Counted from the stretch's first letter, positions 1 through 9,379 are shown. The stretch is DNA of 42,049 bases from Pseudomonadota bacterium (GCA_030529235.1 JAUMXF010000009.1:1-42049); one strand, 5' to 3'. A program made the numbers and translations. Notes: generated by a model not told the origin, from the sequence alone.

Positions 1-646
1 TCGGCGACCACGCCGGATTTTGCTCCCTGTTGAGCTTAATGGCTGCAAGGATCACTTCCAGCTTCGGCAGTGTGCCTCGTTGGAATTGCCGCCTGAATTC
101 TCTCCAGGCTTTTTCGCGTGAGACGAACCTTGGCGGCCGAGGGTAGGCGGCCCAGACCTGCGTGAATGCCTCTTCCGCTTCTCCAGCATCAGAAAAAGAA
201 GACGCATCCCGCGCCACAGGCGCAGGAGGAACGGCGGGAACAGGGGAGGAAGAGGGGTGTCTTTTAGGTTCTGTATTAATATTATTATATATGCCGCAAA
301 TTTTGCGGTCACCGGCGCAAAATTTATCTTTTTCATCGGAATTATTGTCCTCTTTTTGGAGCCCAAGGGCTTCCCACTCCACATGGTAGCATCCCTGGTC
401 ATCTTTCCGGATCAGTCCTGTTTCGATCAGACTCCTGATATAGTTCCGAGCACTGCTTTCGCTTATCCCAAGCTGCTCAGCAAACCATGTGGTTTTGGCG
501 AAGCATCTGCGTCCATTCCGTCGAAATGCTGCGATAAGAGCAAAGACATTCTTTGCCCCTAAAGAGATTTTTTGCTTCGCAAGTAATTTGAATGGCACAA
601 TAGGTCCCTCAAAATTGATTCCAGCATAAAGAGTTGCTGTAGCCAT
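1..646 (-). CDS. Phage-type replication/helix-turn-helix protein, truncated by window edge
   Basis: An open frame of 215 codons starts at an ATG at 646 (AAGGA ribosome site nine bases upstream) and runs off the left edge without a stop. The first ~100 residues look like a winged helix-turn-helix: a helical stretch (KNVFALIAAF), then TTWFAEQLGISESSARNYIRSLIETGLI, which reads as a recognition helix, and a wing. A Pro/Ser-rich linker follows, then FTQVWAAYPRPPRFVSREKA, which resembles the Y-P-x-K/A-rich C-terminal motif of phage replication-initiation and primosome proteins. The codons are richer in A/T than in the core genes to the right, fitting transfer. Known of the family: such proteins bind phage origins or load helicase. 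The role here is inferred; it could instead be a phage transcription regulator. Confidence 0.7.
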   Translation of the reverse strand, partial: MATATLYAGINFEGPIVPFKLLAKQKISLGAKNVFALIAAFRRNGRRCFAKTTWFAEQLGISESSARNYIRSLIETGLIRKDDQGCYHVEWEALGLQKEDNNSDEKDKFCAGDRKICGIYNNINTEPKRHPSSSPVPAVPPAPVARDASSFSDAGEAEEAFTQVWAAYPRPPRFVSREKAWREFRRQFQRGTLPKLEVILAAIKLNREQNPAWSP

Positions 647-705
647 TACAGACCGTCCTTACTTTTTTGCCGGAAAAAGAGTCAAAAAGCAGAGCCCAGG
701 TCAAA

Positions 706-739
706 ATTATACTTGACGGGTTATAGCCAAATTGGCTAT
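706..739 (-). promoter_or_regulatory. Promoter -10 and 17-bp operator palindrome of the phage-type gene
   Basis: On the minus strand a consensus TATAAT lies at 711-706, about 60 bases upstream of the start at 646. The -35 position has no good match but is overlapped by a perfect inverted repeat with 8-bp arms around one central base (723-739, core TAGCCAA-A-TTGGCTA). A palindrome over the -35 region is a typical repressor or activator site, so the gene is probably controlled by a dimeric phage regulator encoded outside the window. Confidence 0.55.
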
Positions 740-783
740 GAAATAACCGTCCTTAGTTAAAAGGGCGGCTTTCCGCTCTGCTT

Positions 784-815
784 AAGCTCCGAGGTGCCCG
801 CCAAGGAGCTTTTGC
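784..815 (+). terminator. Possible weak terminator hairpin
   Basis: AAGCTCC (784-790) pairs with GGAGCTT (805-811) around a 14-base loop, followed by a T-rich run. This gives a weak rho-independent terminator in the plus direction. No plus-strand gene precedes it; it would end only a short transcript starting near 750. Confidence 0.3.
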
Positions 816-852
816 TTTTCCAGCTAGCCTATACTTCCTGTCCTGTTCTCGC

Positions 853-924
853 GTTGTAGATACTGGCTGGCATCATCAGGCCACACCCACCACGGTGTGA
901 CGACGCCCAGGGGCGTTTCGCCTT
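853..924. repeat. Direct repeat copy A (72 bp)
   Basis: This copy matches 1175-1247 at all but three substitutions and one inserted base. It contains two adjacent small hairpins: an arm GCCACACC with a near-complementary partner around a 6-base loop, and ACGCCC/GGGCGT. The TAA stop of the small gene at 923-1129 overlaps its end by two bases. It looks like a dispersed palindromic element rather than coding sequence. Confidence 0.75.
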
Positions 925-1129
925 ACACATGACGAAGACCTGAGACATAATTTGCCTTTGTTCTCCAGGTGGAATTACACTTTTTACATATGATTGAACT
1001 GTAATCACTGTAAGTATAGTGGTATCCACTGAATGCAGAATTATGATGTTTATACTTTGTAATATACCACTCCCTGTCTTTTAGTTTTTTGCTTCGCTCT
1101 TCGCACTTGCAAAAAATTCCTTTTGACAT
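923..1129 (-). CDS. Small zinc-ribbon phage-type protein (68 aa)
   Basis: A GAGG ribosome site lies about six bases before the ATG. The protein has two Cys pairs (CKCEER near residues 7-9 and CKKC near 48-51) around a basic/aromatic core containing NSAFSGYHYTYSDYSS and ending STWRTKANYV. I recall the pattern 'HSAFNGY...TPSDYS..C..C...WRTKA.YV' from small conserved phage proteins of unknown function, so this is probably a member; that match is from memory and unchecked. The four Cys could bind one zinc. The gene sits exactly between two copies of a 72-bp direct repeat and is A/T-richer than the chromosome. Function unknown. Confidence 0.6.
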   Translation of the reverse strand: MSKGIFCKCEERSKKLKDREWYITKYKHHNSAFSGYHYTYSDYSSIICKKCNSTWRTKANYVSGLRHV

Positions 1130-1174
1130 AAAGATACCTCGATTTAAGATTCAATTTGGGTTCACATCATTAAC

Positions 1175-1247
1175 GTTGCAGATATTGGCTGGCATCATCA
1201 GGCCACACCCACCACGGTGTGGCGACGCCCAGGGGGCGTTTCGCCTT
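1175..1247. repeat. Direct repeat copy B (73 bp)
   Basis: Second copy of the element at 853-924, same orientation. Here the first hairpin is perfect (GCCACACC / GGTGTGGC, 8 bp, 6-base loop), so copy A has drifted. Together the two copies bracket the 68-residue phage-type gene. Confidence 0.75.
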
Positions 1248-1310
1248 GGGTTGGATGAGAGCGAAGCGGCATCCCTGGTGTCCGCTGCGTGGCCGCAGAA
1301 AAAAGAGCGC

Positions 1311-1351
1311 AAAAAAGCCCGCCTCGGCTGAACGCCAAAGCGGGCTTTTTT
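1311..1351. terminator. Bidirectional intrinsic terminator
   Basis: AAAAAAGCCCGC and GCGGGCTTTTTT form a perfect 12-bp stem with A- and T-tracts on both sides, able to stop transcription from either direction. It separates the phage-like region from the tRNA operon. Confidence 0.85.
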
Positions 1352-1367
1352 GGAGGGGGGCGAAAGG

Positions 1368-1417
1368 AAAAAACAAAAGCGCAACAAATATCCAGTTATT
1401 CTGGATAGTTATTGCGC
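1368..1417 (-). terminator. Terminator of the serS-tRNA transcript
   Basis: Read on the minus strand just after tRNA-Glu(UUC): outer arms GCGCAA/TTGCGC and inner arms TATCCAG/CTGGATA around a 5-base loop, then TTTTGTTTTTT. This is a strong intrinsic terminator placed to end the tRNA cluster. Confidence 0.8.
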
Positions 1418-1427
1418 CATTTTGGAC

Positions 1428-1505
1428 TGGCGTCCCCAAGGGGATTTGAACCCCTGTTATCGGCGTGAAAGGCCGGTGTCCTGGACCTAGCTAGACGATG
1501 GGGAC
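1428..1505 (-). tRNA. tRNA-Glu (anticodon UUC)
   Basis: A complete cloverleaf with encoded CCA (1428-1430): acceptor arm GTCCCCA/TGGGGAC, T-arm AGGGG-TTCAAAT-CCCCT, anticodon loop CTTTCAC. Two features differ from the neighbouring tRNA-Glu(CUC): an 11-base D-loop instead of 9, and a C-A mismatch at the top of the anticodon stem (positions 27/43). Probably functional, but the mismatch is unusual. Confidence 0.9.
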
Positions 1506-1525
1506 AAGCTGTGCAGATAGAAAAG

Positions 1526-1601
1526 TGGCGTCCCCAAGGGGGTTTGAACCCCTGTTAGCGGCGTGAGAGGCCGCCGTCCTAGGCCACTAGACGATGGGGA
1601 C
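1526..1601 (-). tRNA. tRNA-Glu (anticodon CUC)
   Basis: A complete cloverleaf with encoded CCA (1526-1528), anticodon loop CTCTCAC, a perfect 5-bp anticodon stem and the T-loop TTCAAAC. Twenty bases separate it from tRNA-Glu(UUC). Confidence 0.95.
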
Positions 1602-1605
1602 GCAT

Positions 1606-1681
1606 TGGTGGGCCGTGAAGGGATCGAACCTTCGACTCTCTGCTTAAAAGGCAGATACTCTACCGTCTGAGTTAACGGCCC
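1606..1681 (-). tRNA. tRNA-Lys (anticodon UUU)
   Basis: A complete cloverleaf with encoded CCA (1606-1608): acceptor GGGCCGT/ACGGCCC, anticodon loop CTTTTAA, T-loop TTCGATC. It lies about 50 bases after the serS stop with no terminator between, so serS and the three tRNAs may be one transcript. Confidence 0.95.
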
Positions 1682-1734
1682 CTGCTAAGGAGAATCGTCT
1701 CTATAGAGGGTGCTTTTTCTTGTCAAGTCGGAAT

Positions 1735-3018
1735 TCAGCGATTCCGGGCTTCGATGCGTTGCAGTCCGCCCATATAGGGGCGCAATGCTTCCGGAATGAC
1801 AATGGAACCGTCTTCCTGCTGGTAGTTTTCCAGAATGGCGACCATGGTCCGGCCTACGGCCAGTCCTGAGCCGTTCAGAGTGTGCACGAACTGGCTTTTT
1901 TTGCTTCCCGCGGGCTTGAAGCGGATGCCAGCGCGCCGGGCCTGAAAATCCTCGAAGTTGGAGCAGGAAGAAATTTCCCGGTATTTTCCCTGGCCCGGCA
2001 GCCAGACTTCGATATCGTAGGTTTTGGCCGAGGAAAATCCCAGATCGCCGGAGCATAACGTGACCACGCGGTAGTGGAGCCCCAGCTTTTGCAGGATGCT
2101 TTCGGCGTGGCCGAGCAGTTTTTCCAGTTCGTCGAAGGACGATTCCGGATGGACGAAGCGGACCAGTTCCACTTTGTCGAACTGGTGCTGGCGGATCATG
2201 CCGCGCGTGTCCTTGCCGTAGGAACCGGCCTCCGATCTGAAGCAGGGCGTGAAAGCGCACAGGGCCACGGGCAGCTCCGCTTCGGACAGAGTGGCGTCCC
2301 GGTAGATGTTGGTCAGGGGCACTTCGGCCGTGGGAATAAGATAGTAATTTGTGTTTGTTATGTGGAAAAGGTCTTCCTCGAACTTCGGCAGCTGGCCGGT
2401 GCCTGTGAGGGACTCACGGTTGACGATGACCGGCGGCATGACTTCGGCATAGCCGTTTTCTCCGGTCTGCATGTCGAGCATGAAGCTGATCAGGGCACGC
2501 TCCATGTGCGCGGCCCAGCCTTTGAGAAGTACGAAACGGCTGCCTGTGATTTTGGCCGCGGTTTCAAAATCGAGTCCTCCCAAAGCTGCGCCGAGTTCGT
2601 CATGCTCCTTGGGGGTGAAGGACATGCCGGGTTTCTTACCCCAGACTTTGATTTCAAGATTGTCTTCGTCGCTTGCGCCCTCGGGCACGGAAAGATGCGG
2701 GACGTTGGGTATGGACAGCAGCCAGTCCGTGGTCTGCTGATCGATGGCCTTCAGTTCGTCGTCCAGCTCTTTGATCCGGGCGGACATGGCTCCCAGTTCG
2801 GCCATGAGCTCCTCGGAAGTCTGCCCCTCCTTCTTCATGCGGCTCACTTCCGTGGAGGCCTGATTGCGGCGGGCCTTGAGCCCTTCGGTTTCCAGAAGCA
2901 GATCGCGGCGTTTCTGATCGATGGCCAGAAACTGGTCCAGCTGCAGGGAGCTGCGGCGTTTGCGCAGGCTTTCCCGTACGGCATCGGGGTTGGAGCGGAT
3001 GAATTTGATGTCCAGCAT
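1735..3018 (-). CDS. serS: Seryl-tRNA synthetase
   Basis: Charges tRNA-Ser (and the tRNA for selenocysteine) with serine in the cytoplasm. The 427 residues match the usual bacterial length. The N-terminus ([14 protein letters not shown]) leads into the long antiparallel coiled-coil arm that grips tRNA-Ser (about 30-100). Class II motif 2 is seen in [21 protein letters not shown] and motif 3 in [22 protein letters not shown] ribosome site lies about seven bases upstream of the ATG. Three tRNA genes follow downstream on the same strand; groESL diverges upstream. Confidence 0.97.
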   Translation of the reverse strand: MLDIKFIRSNPDAVRESLRKRRSSLQLDQFLAIDQKRRDLLLETEGLKARRNQASTEVSRMKKEGQTSEELMAELGAMSARIKELDDELKAIDQQTTDWLLSIPNVPHLSVPEGASDEDNLEIKVWGKKPGMSFTPKEHDELGAALGGLDFETAAKITGSRFVLLKGWAAHMERALISFMLDMQTGENGYAEVMPPVIVNRESLTGTGQLPKFEEDLFHITNTNYYLIPTAEVPLTNIYRDATLSEAELPVALCAFTPCFRSEAGSYGKDTRGMIRQHQFDKVELVRFVHPESSFDELEKLLGHAESILQKLGLHYRVVTLCSGDLGFSSAKTYDIEVWLPGQGKYREISSCSNFEDFQARRAGIRFKPAGSKKSQFVHTLNGSGLAVGRTMVAILENYQQEDGSIVIPEALRPYMGGLQRIEARNR

Positions 3019-3068
3019 GAAAATGTCCTCGGTGTGTGCGAAGGCTTCGGGTATCTGAAAGAAGTCTT

Positions 3069-3097
3069 TGCATACCGAGCCTTCGGGTGAAGCTCAA
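3069..3097 (-). promoter_or_regulatory. serS promoter
   Basis: TTGAGC (3097-3092) and TATGCA (3074-3069) are separated by 17 bases on the minus strand, about 50 bases upstream of the serS start. A good housekeeping-type promoter that would also serve the downstream tRNAs. Confidence 0.6.
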
Positions 3098-3133
3098 GCG
3101 CGCCGGAGACGATGATTTTTTTCGGACCTTCCC

Positions 3134-3161
3134 TTGACTTCACTTTCCGAGGGATTATTTG
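3134..3161 (+). promoter_or_regulatory. Candidate groESL promoter
   Basis: TTGACT (3134-3139) and TATTTG (3156-3161) are spaced 16 bases apart, leaving a leader of about 110 bases before groES. The site lacks the CTTGAA...CCCCAT pattern of heat-shock sigma-32 promoters, and no CIRCE element is visible. Confidence 0.45.
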
Positions 3162-3189
3162 CCCCTCTGTCTCAAGCCTCTGGTTGCGC

Positions 3190-3212
3190 GAGCGCTGTCA
3201 GGGCTGGCGCTC
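3190..3212. promoter_or_regulatory. Inverted repeat in groESL leader
   Basis: GAGCGC (3190-3195) and GCGCTC (3207-3212) are perfect inverted arms 11 bases apart, in the untranslated leader downstream of the candidate promoter. The layout resembles a heat-shock repressor site but the sequence is not CIRCE. It may be an operator or a simple RNA hairpin. Confidence 0.3.
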
Positions 3213-3276
3213 TTCCTTGGAGAAGAATGCTGAATTTTTTATACCGAAGGAATATCTCAACATTTTGGAGGAAAAG

Positions 3277-5246
<1,970 letters not shown>

Positions 5247-5281
5247 GTCCCGGGAACCGGGATACCGGTCCACGAATCGCG

Positions 5282-5319
5282 AGCCCTCGCCGACAGCTGT
5301 CGGCGGGGGCTTGTTTTTT
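5282..5319 (+). terminator. groESL terminator
   Basis: AGCCCTCGCCGACA pairs with TGTCGGCGGGGGCT around a 2-base loop and is followed by TTGTTTTTT, about 35 bases after the groEL stop. It also separates groEL from the convergent rnc. Confidence 0.9.
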
Positions 5320-5393
5320 GGGATGATCCGCCATCTTGGGCGGGCAGTTTCTTTCCGGCGAGTGGTAATGGCGGCCGGACCGCGGGAAACGCG

Positions 5394-6107
5394 TCAGAAC
5401 TCCGGGGGCTGCGTTTCGAGCATGCGCAGAGCCTGGGCGGCGGCGCCCTGTTCCGCCTTGCGCATGCTGCGCTCCGTCCATTCCACCTGCCTGCCGTCGG
5501 GCAGAGTCAGGGTCACTGTATACTTTTTGGCGTGTTCCGGTCCGCGGCTGTCGCTCAAAGTATAGACCGGCCGGGCTTTCCAGACGCGTTGCGTGAGCTC
5601 CTGCAATTGGCTTTTGAAATCTCTCGGTCTGAAGATTTCCGGTGGCGAGGGCCACTGGCCGGCGTACATGTGCTCAACGCAGTTCTGGGCCGCCTGGAGG
5701 CCGCCATCCAGATAGACGGCGCCCAGAAGCGCTTCCAGACCGTCGCTCAGTACCGAATTTTTGTCCCGCCCGCCCTGAGCCTGTTCTCCCTTGCCCAGCA
5801 GCAGGCACGGGCCAAGGCCGATGCGCCGGGCTACTGCGGCCAGAGCCTGTTCGCTGACCAGGGCGGAACGCATGCGGGTCAGCTGTCCTTCCTGAGCTTC
5901 CGGGAACTTCTGAAACAGTTTGTGGGACACTGTCAGTTCCAGCACGGCGTCGCCCAGAAATTCCAGCCGTTCGTTGTGCTCTCCGCCGTGTTCATTGGCA
6001 TGGGACGTATGGGTGAGGGCCTGGATGAAAAGCTTGACTTGGCTGAATTCATAATGAAGTTCAGCCTCTAGCGCATGGAGCGCATCCGCCGGAATTTCCT
6101 GAGACAT
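5394..6107 (-). CDS. rnc: Ribonuclease III
   Basis: Cuts double-stranded RNA during rRNA maturation and mRNA decay. The 237 residues have the family layout: endonuclease domain with signature NERLEFLGDAVLEL near residue 45, the second catalytic patch DGLEALLGAVYLDGG near 121-136, then a C-terminal double-stranded-RNA-binding domain from about residue 155 (FKSQLQELTQ ... AEQGAAAQALRML). The ATG at 6107 is preferred over the TTG one codon upstream because GGAG lies seven bases before it. Its start is only 11 bases from the start of the divergent synthetase gene, so the promoter must lie inside that gene. Confidence 0.96.
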   Translation of the reverse strand: MSQEIPADALHALEAELHYEFSQVKLFIQALTHTSHANEHGGEHNERLEFLGDAVLELTVSHKLFQKFPEAQEGQLTRMRSALVSEQALAAVARRIGLGPCLLLGKGEQAQGGRDKNSVLSDGLEALLGAVYLDGGLQAAQNCVEHMYAGQWPSPPEIFRPRDFKSQLQELTQRVWKARPVYTLSDSRGPEHAKKYTVTLTLPDGRQVEWTERSMRKAEQGAAAQALRMLETQPPEF

Positions 6108-6118
6108 CAAGGTACTCC

Positions 6119-8206
6119 ATGAGAGACGTCCACCTGCACGCTCTGTTTTCTCCGAACTCCATAGTCATAGTCGGAACTGCTGGAAATGCGGGCGCTCCCG
6201 CGCGTGCCGTGCTGTCGAATCTCGAGAACTGGGGGTATCAGGGGCAAATTGTGTCCGTCAATTGGACTGGTGCCGCGGATGGCCGTCAGCTCCCGCATCC
6301 CTGTCCGGAACTGGCCGTTCTCTGCCTGGAGCCGGAAGAAACTCCCGGCGCACTGGAATGGCTGGCAGATGCGGGCGTGCAGGCCGCCATCGTCATCTCC
6401 GCCGGTTTCCGGGAAATCGGCGGCCGGGGATATTATCTGGAAGAGCGTCTCACGCGACTCGCTTCCAGCAGAAACATGACTCTTTTGGGTCCCAACTGTC
6501 TGGGCGTAGCGTCCTGGGGCGGCAACATGAACGCCTCTCTCGTCTCCCGCCTGCCGGACCGGGGCAACATCGCTTTTTTTTCTCCTTCGGGCTCCATGTG
6601 CAGCGCTGTTCTGGACTGGGCGGCCAGCGAGGAGGTCGGGCTTTCCAGATTCGCAAGCCTGGGCAACCGGGCCATCATCGACGAAGCGGCCATGCTCCAG
6701 TTTCTGGCCGACGATCCGGATACGGCCGTGATCATGGGCTATCTGGAGGGCATGAACAGCGGCCGCCGTTTTGCCCGTATCAGCCAGACCATCACCCGGG
6801 AAAAACCCGTCATCATGCTCCAGGCGGGCCTGACCGAGCATGGACAGAAAGCCATCTCTTCCCACGCGGGTGCGCTCACCGGCTCCGAACGCGCCTGGCA
6901 GACGGCCTTGAGACAAGCGGGCATCATCCGTACGGACAGTCTGGCCTCGTTTTTCAATCTGGCCCGCATGTTCGGCTCCCAGTCTCCTCCGGCTGGCCCC
7001 AATCTGGCCATCATCACCAATTCCGGCGGAGCCGGCATCCTCGCGGCCGACGCGCTCTCCGGGACGAGCATCAATCTGGCCCGGCTCGGCCCTGAAACCA
7101 TGTCCCGCTTGGAGTCCTGCCTGCCCCGGTATGCCAGGGCGGCCAACCCCGTGGATGTGGATATGTCCGCCCGTCCGGCACAGTATGCTCAGGCGCTTGC
7201 CACCGTACTTGAAGACCGGCGCGTGCACATGGCGCTGGTGGTGGCTGCGCCGGGCGTGGGTCTGGACATGTCCGAAGTGGTCCACGCTCTGGCCGAAGGG
7301 CCCCGGAAAACCGGCAAGCCGGTGGCCGTCTGTCTGCTGGGCCGGGAGGGTGTGGCCGAAGAAAAGCGCTATCTTCAGGCCCGGGGGCTGCCCTGCTACG
7401 CCAACCCCAAGGACGCTCTGGCCGCGTTCGACGCCATGTTCGGCTATGCCCAGTGGAAATCGGGCCCCTATCCCGTTGAGGTCAGCTACCGCCGGGACCG
7501 GGCCAAGGCCGGGCAGTTTCTGCGGGACTGTCTGCAGGCGGGCAAGACCGAACTGTCCGGCATCGAGATGCAGACCCTGCTTCAGGCTTATGAACTTCAG
7601 TTTCCCCAGGCGGAACTGGCGCGCACCAGCAAAAGCGCGGTCAAGATAGCCAAACGGCTGGCCGGTTCCGTGGCCCTGAAAGTCGCTTCACCGCACATTG
7701 AGTACAAAAGTGACATAGGCGGCGTGGAGCTTGGCCTGCAATCTCCGGAAGACGTACGCCGGGCCTTCATGCTGCTCACGGCGCGGGTGCAGCGGCTGCA
7801 CCGGGAGGCCTTCATTTCCGGGTGTGTCGTTCAGGAAATGGTGGACGGAAAATTTGCGGAGGCCCGCGTCACCGTGCAGCGCGATCCCCACTTCGGGCCA
7901 CTGATCAGCCTGAGCTTTCCCGGCGACCGGGCTGGGATGCCTCATGAGTCCCTGCGGTTGGCGCCTCTTTCTCTGGAAGATGCGGGTGGCATGATGCGGG
8001 AGCTGAAGTTTTTCTCCCTGTCCGGGCGGGAGCGCGGGCGAGCCGTTCTGGACGCGAGGGCGCTGGAGGATGTACTGTTTACCGCGTCGCAGATGACCCT
8101 GGATTTTCCTGAAATCTACACTCTGGAACTGGACCCGGTGCTAGTCGCGCAGCGGGGGGCCTGGGTGGCCGGAGCGCGGATGACGCTTCTGCCGCACGCG
8201 GATTAG
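6119..8206 (+). CDS. Acyl-CoA synthetase, NDP-forming type (ATP-grasp fusion)
   Basis: One 695-residue chain combines the alpha and beta parts of NDP-forming acyl-CoA synthetases, which interconvert acyl-CoA plus ADP and phosphate with free acid plus ATP. Residues ~8-130 form the CoA-binding Rossmann domain (SIVIVGTAGNAGAPARAVL), ~145-450 the CoA-ligase domains with the phosphorylated-His motif SSHAGALTGSERAW (His249), and ~480-695 the ATP-grasp domain (ALKVASPHIEYKSDIGGVELGL). In the ATP-grasp motif, where homologues normally read 'LHK(S/T)(D/E)xGGV', this protein has EYKSDIGGV, with Tyr529 in place of the second phosphohistidine. It may be catalytically altered, or use another acyl substrate. 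The DRTGG protein follows 37 bases downstream as an operon partner. Confidence 0.88.
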   Translation: MRDVHLHALFSPNSIVIVGTAGNAGAPARAVLSNLENWGYQGQIVSVNWTGAADGRQLPHPCPELAVLCLEPEETPGALEWLADAGVQAAIVISAGFREIGGRGYYLEERLTRLASSRNMTLLGPNCLGVASWGGNMNASLVSRLPDRGNIAFFSPSGSMCSAVLDWAASEEVGLSRFASLGNRAIIDEAAMLQFLADDPDTAVIMGYLEGMNSGRRFARISQTITREKPVIMLQAGLTEHGQKAISSHAGALTGSERAWQTALRQAGIIRTDSLASFFNLARMFGSQSPPAGPNLAIITNSGGAGILAADALSGTSINLARLGPETMSRLESCLPRYARAANPVDVDMSARPAQYAQALATVLEDRRVHMALVVAAPGVGLDMSEVVHALAEGPRKTGKPVAVCLLGREGVAEEKRYLQARGLPCYANPKDALAAFDAMFGYAQWKSGPYPVEVSYRRDRAKAGQFLRDCLQAGKTELSGIEMQTLLQAYELQFPQAELARTSKSAVKIAKRLAGSVALKVASPHIEYKSDIGGVELGLQSPEDVRRAFMLLTARVQRLHREAFISGCVVQEMVDGKFAEARVTVQRDPHFGPLISLSFPGDRAGMPHESLRLAPLSLEDAGGMMRELKFFSLSGRERGRAVLDARALEDVLFTASQMTLDFPEIYTLELDPVLVAQRGAWVAGARMTLLPHAD

Positions 8207-8243
8207 CCAGTCCTTTTCGGGCACATTTTTGGGAGGGATGGAG

Positions 8244-9305
8244 ATGGTCGGAATCTACATTGGAGCCACGGCCGGGTATTCCGGAAAAAACATGGTGGCG
8301 ATGGGCATCGGGCTCAGATTGCAGAAGGACGGTTACCGGGTCGGGTACATGAAGCCCGTGGGTGCGCTGCCCCAGGAGAAGGATGGCCGCCTCGGCGACG
8401 GCGACGCCTTTTTCGTTCAGGATGTTCTGGGCCTGAACGAAGACCCCTCTCTGGTCACTCCCGTGGTGGTGGATCATGATTTCAAAATGAAGGCTTTCGC
8501 GGGAAAATGTGAGGACCTCATCCCCAGAATCAGGTCCGCCTATGAGAAGCTCGGCCAGAACAAGGACGTGATGATCGTTTCCGGCTCCGGCAGCATGTTT
8601 TCCGGAAAGTATTGCAATGTGGACGGAATCAGCGTGGTCCGGGCCCTGGGCATCAAAAGCGTTGTCATTGACCGCTACGTGAAGGAGCTCAACTACGACT
8701 ATCTCATGGCCATGAAGGAGGCCCTCGGCGAGCAATTGGCCGGGGTGCTCCTGAACGACATTCCTCCGGCCTTCCGGGAGGAGCTGGACACGCTGCTGCA
8801 GCCGTTTCTGGAGAACAAGGGCATCAAGGTGCTGGGAAAAATTCCCACCGATCCGCTCATGGGGGCCATCAGGGTGTCCGATCTGGCCGAACGTCTGGGC
8901 GGCAGGGTGATCACGGCTCAGGACAAGTCCGAGCGGGTGGTGGAGAATTTTCTGATCGGCACCATGCAGGTGGAAAATTTCATGACCCATTTCCGCAAGA
9001 GCAAGCGGTCGGCCATCATTGTGGGCGGGGACCGTTCGGATGTGCAGCTCGTGGCCCTGGAAGGGCAGTGTCAGTGTCTGGTGCTGACGGGCAACCTCTA
9101 TCCCAACGATATCATCATGACCCGGGCCGAAGTGCTCGAAGTGCCCATTGTGGTGGTGCGCGACGACACCTTCTCCGTGGCCAAGAAGATGGAAGCCATC
9201 CTGTCCCGGCACAAGCTGCGGGACGTGATCAAAATCCAGCACGGCTCCCAGCTGGTCAGCTCCATCATCGATTTCGCCTACCTGAAGGAAACGCTGGGCA
9301 TATAG
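8244..9305 (+). CDS. P-loop / DRTGG-domain protein (phosphotransacetylase N-half-like)
   Basis: The 353-residue protein begins with a BioD/cobyrinate-synthase-like nucleotide fold (GATAGYSGKNMVAMGIG, residues ~7-23) and ends with a DRTGG domain (~215-325; IIVGGDRSDVQLVALEG). The same pair makes up the N-terminal, non-catalytic half of long phosphate acetyltransferases; the catalytic PTA domain is absent. Start 8244 was chosen because GGGAGG lies seven bases upstream; an earlier ATG at 8238 abuts that site. It forms an operon with the NDP-forming acyl-CoA synthetase, suggesting a sensing or regulatory role in acyl-CoA/acetate energy metabolism (inference). Confidence 0.85.
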   Translation: MVGIYIGATAGYSGKNMVAMGIGLRLQKDGYRVGYMKPVGALPQEKDGRLGDGDAFFVQDVLGLNEDPSLVTPVVVDHDFKMKAFAGKCEDLIPRIRSAYEKLGQNKDVMIVSGSGSMFSGKYCNVDGISVVRALGIKSVVIDRYVKELNYDYLMAMKEALGEQLAGVLLNDIPPAFREELDTLLQPFLENKGIKVLGKIPTDPLMGAIRVSDLAERLGGRVITAQDKSERVVENFLIGTMQVENFMTHFRKSKRSAIIVGGDRSDVQLVALEGQCQCLVLTGNLYPNDIIMTRAEVLEVPIVVVRDDTFSVAKKMEAILSRHKLRDVIKIQHGSQLVSSIIDFAYLKETLGI

Positions 9306-9343
9306 GTACCCCACCCGTTTCATTTTGGCATTTGGCATGTGAG

Positions 9344-9370
9344 GAGCCGCCCTTTTGGGCGGCTCTTTTT
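9344..9370. terminator. Bidirectional-position terminator between convergent operons
   Basis: GAGCCGCCC/GGGCGGCTC, a 9-bp stem with a TTTT loop and TTTTT tail, ends the DRTGG operon. The convergent reductase operon stops at 9380. Confidence 0.9.
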
Positions 9371-9379
9371 GTGTGAAAT

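Noticed and set aside
829-1029. 66-residue minus-strand frame across repeat copy A
   Set aside because: It overlaps the better supported 68-residue gene in another frame, and half of it is the hairpin repeat.
853-1247. CRISPR array
   Set aside because: Only two repeats, 72 bp long and about 250 bases apart with a gene between them; no regular repeat-spacer pattern.
3111-3276. CIRCE or sigma-32 heat-shock element upstream of groES
   Set aside because: Neither TTAGCACTC/GAGTGCTAA arms nor a CTTGAA...CCCCAT promoter is present; only an unrelated 6-bp inverted repeat was found.
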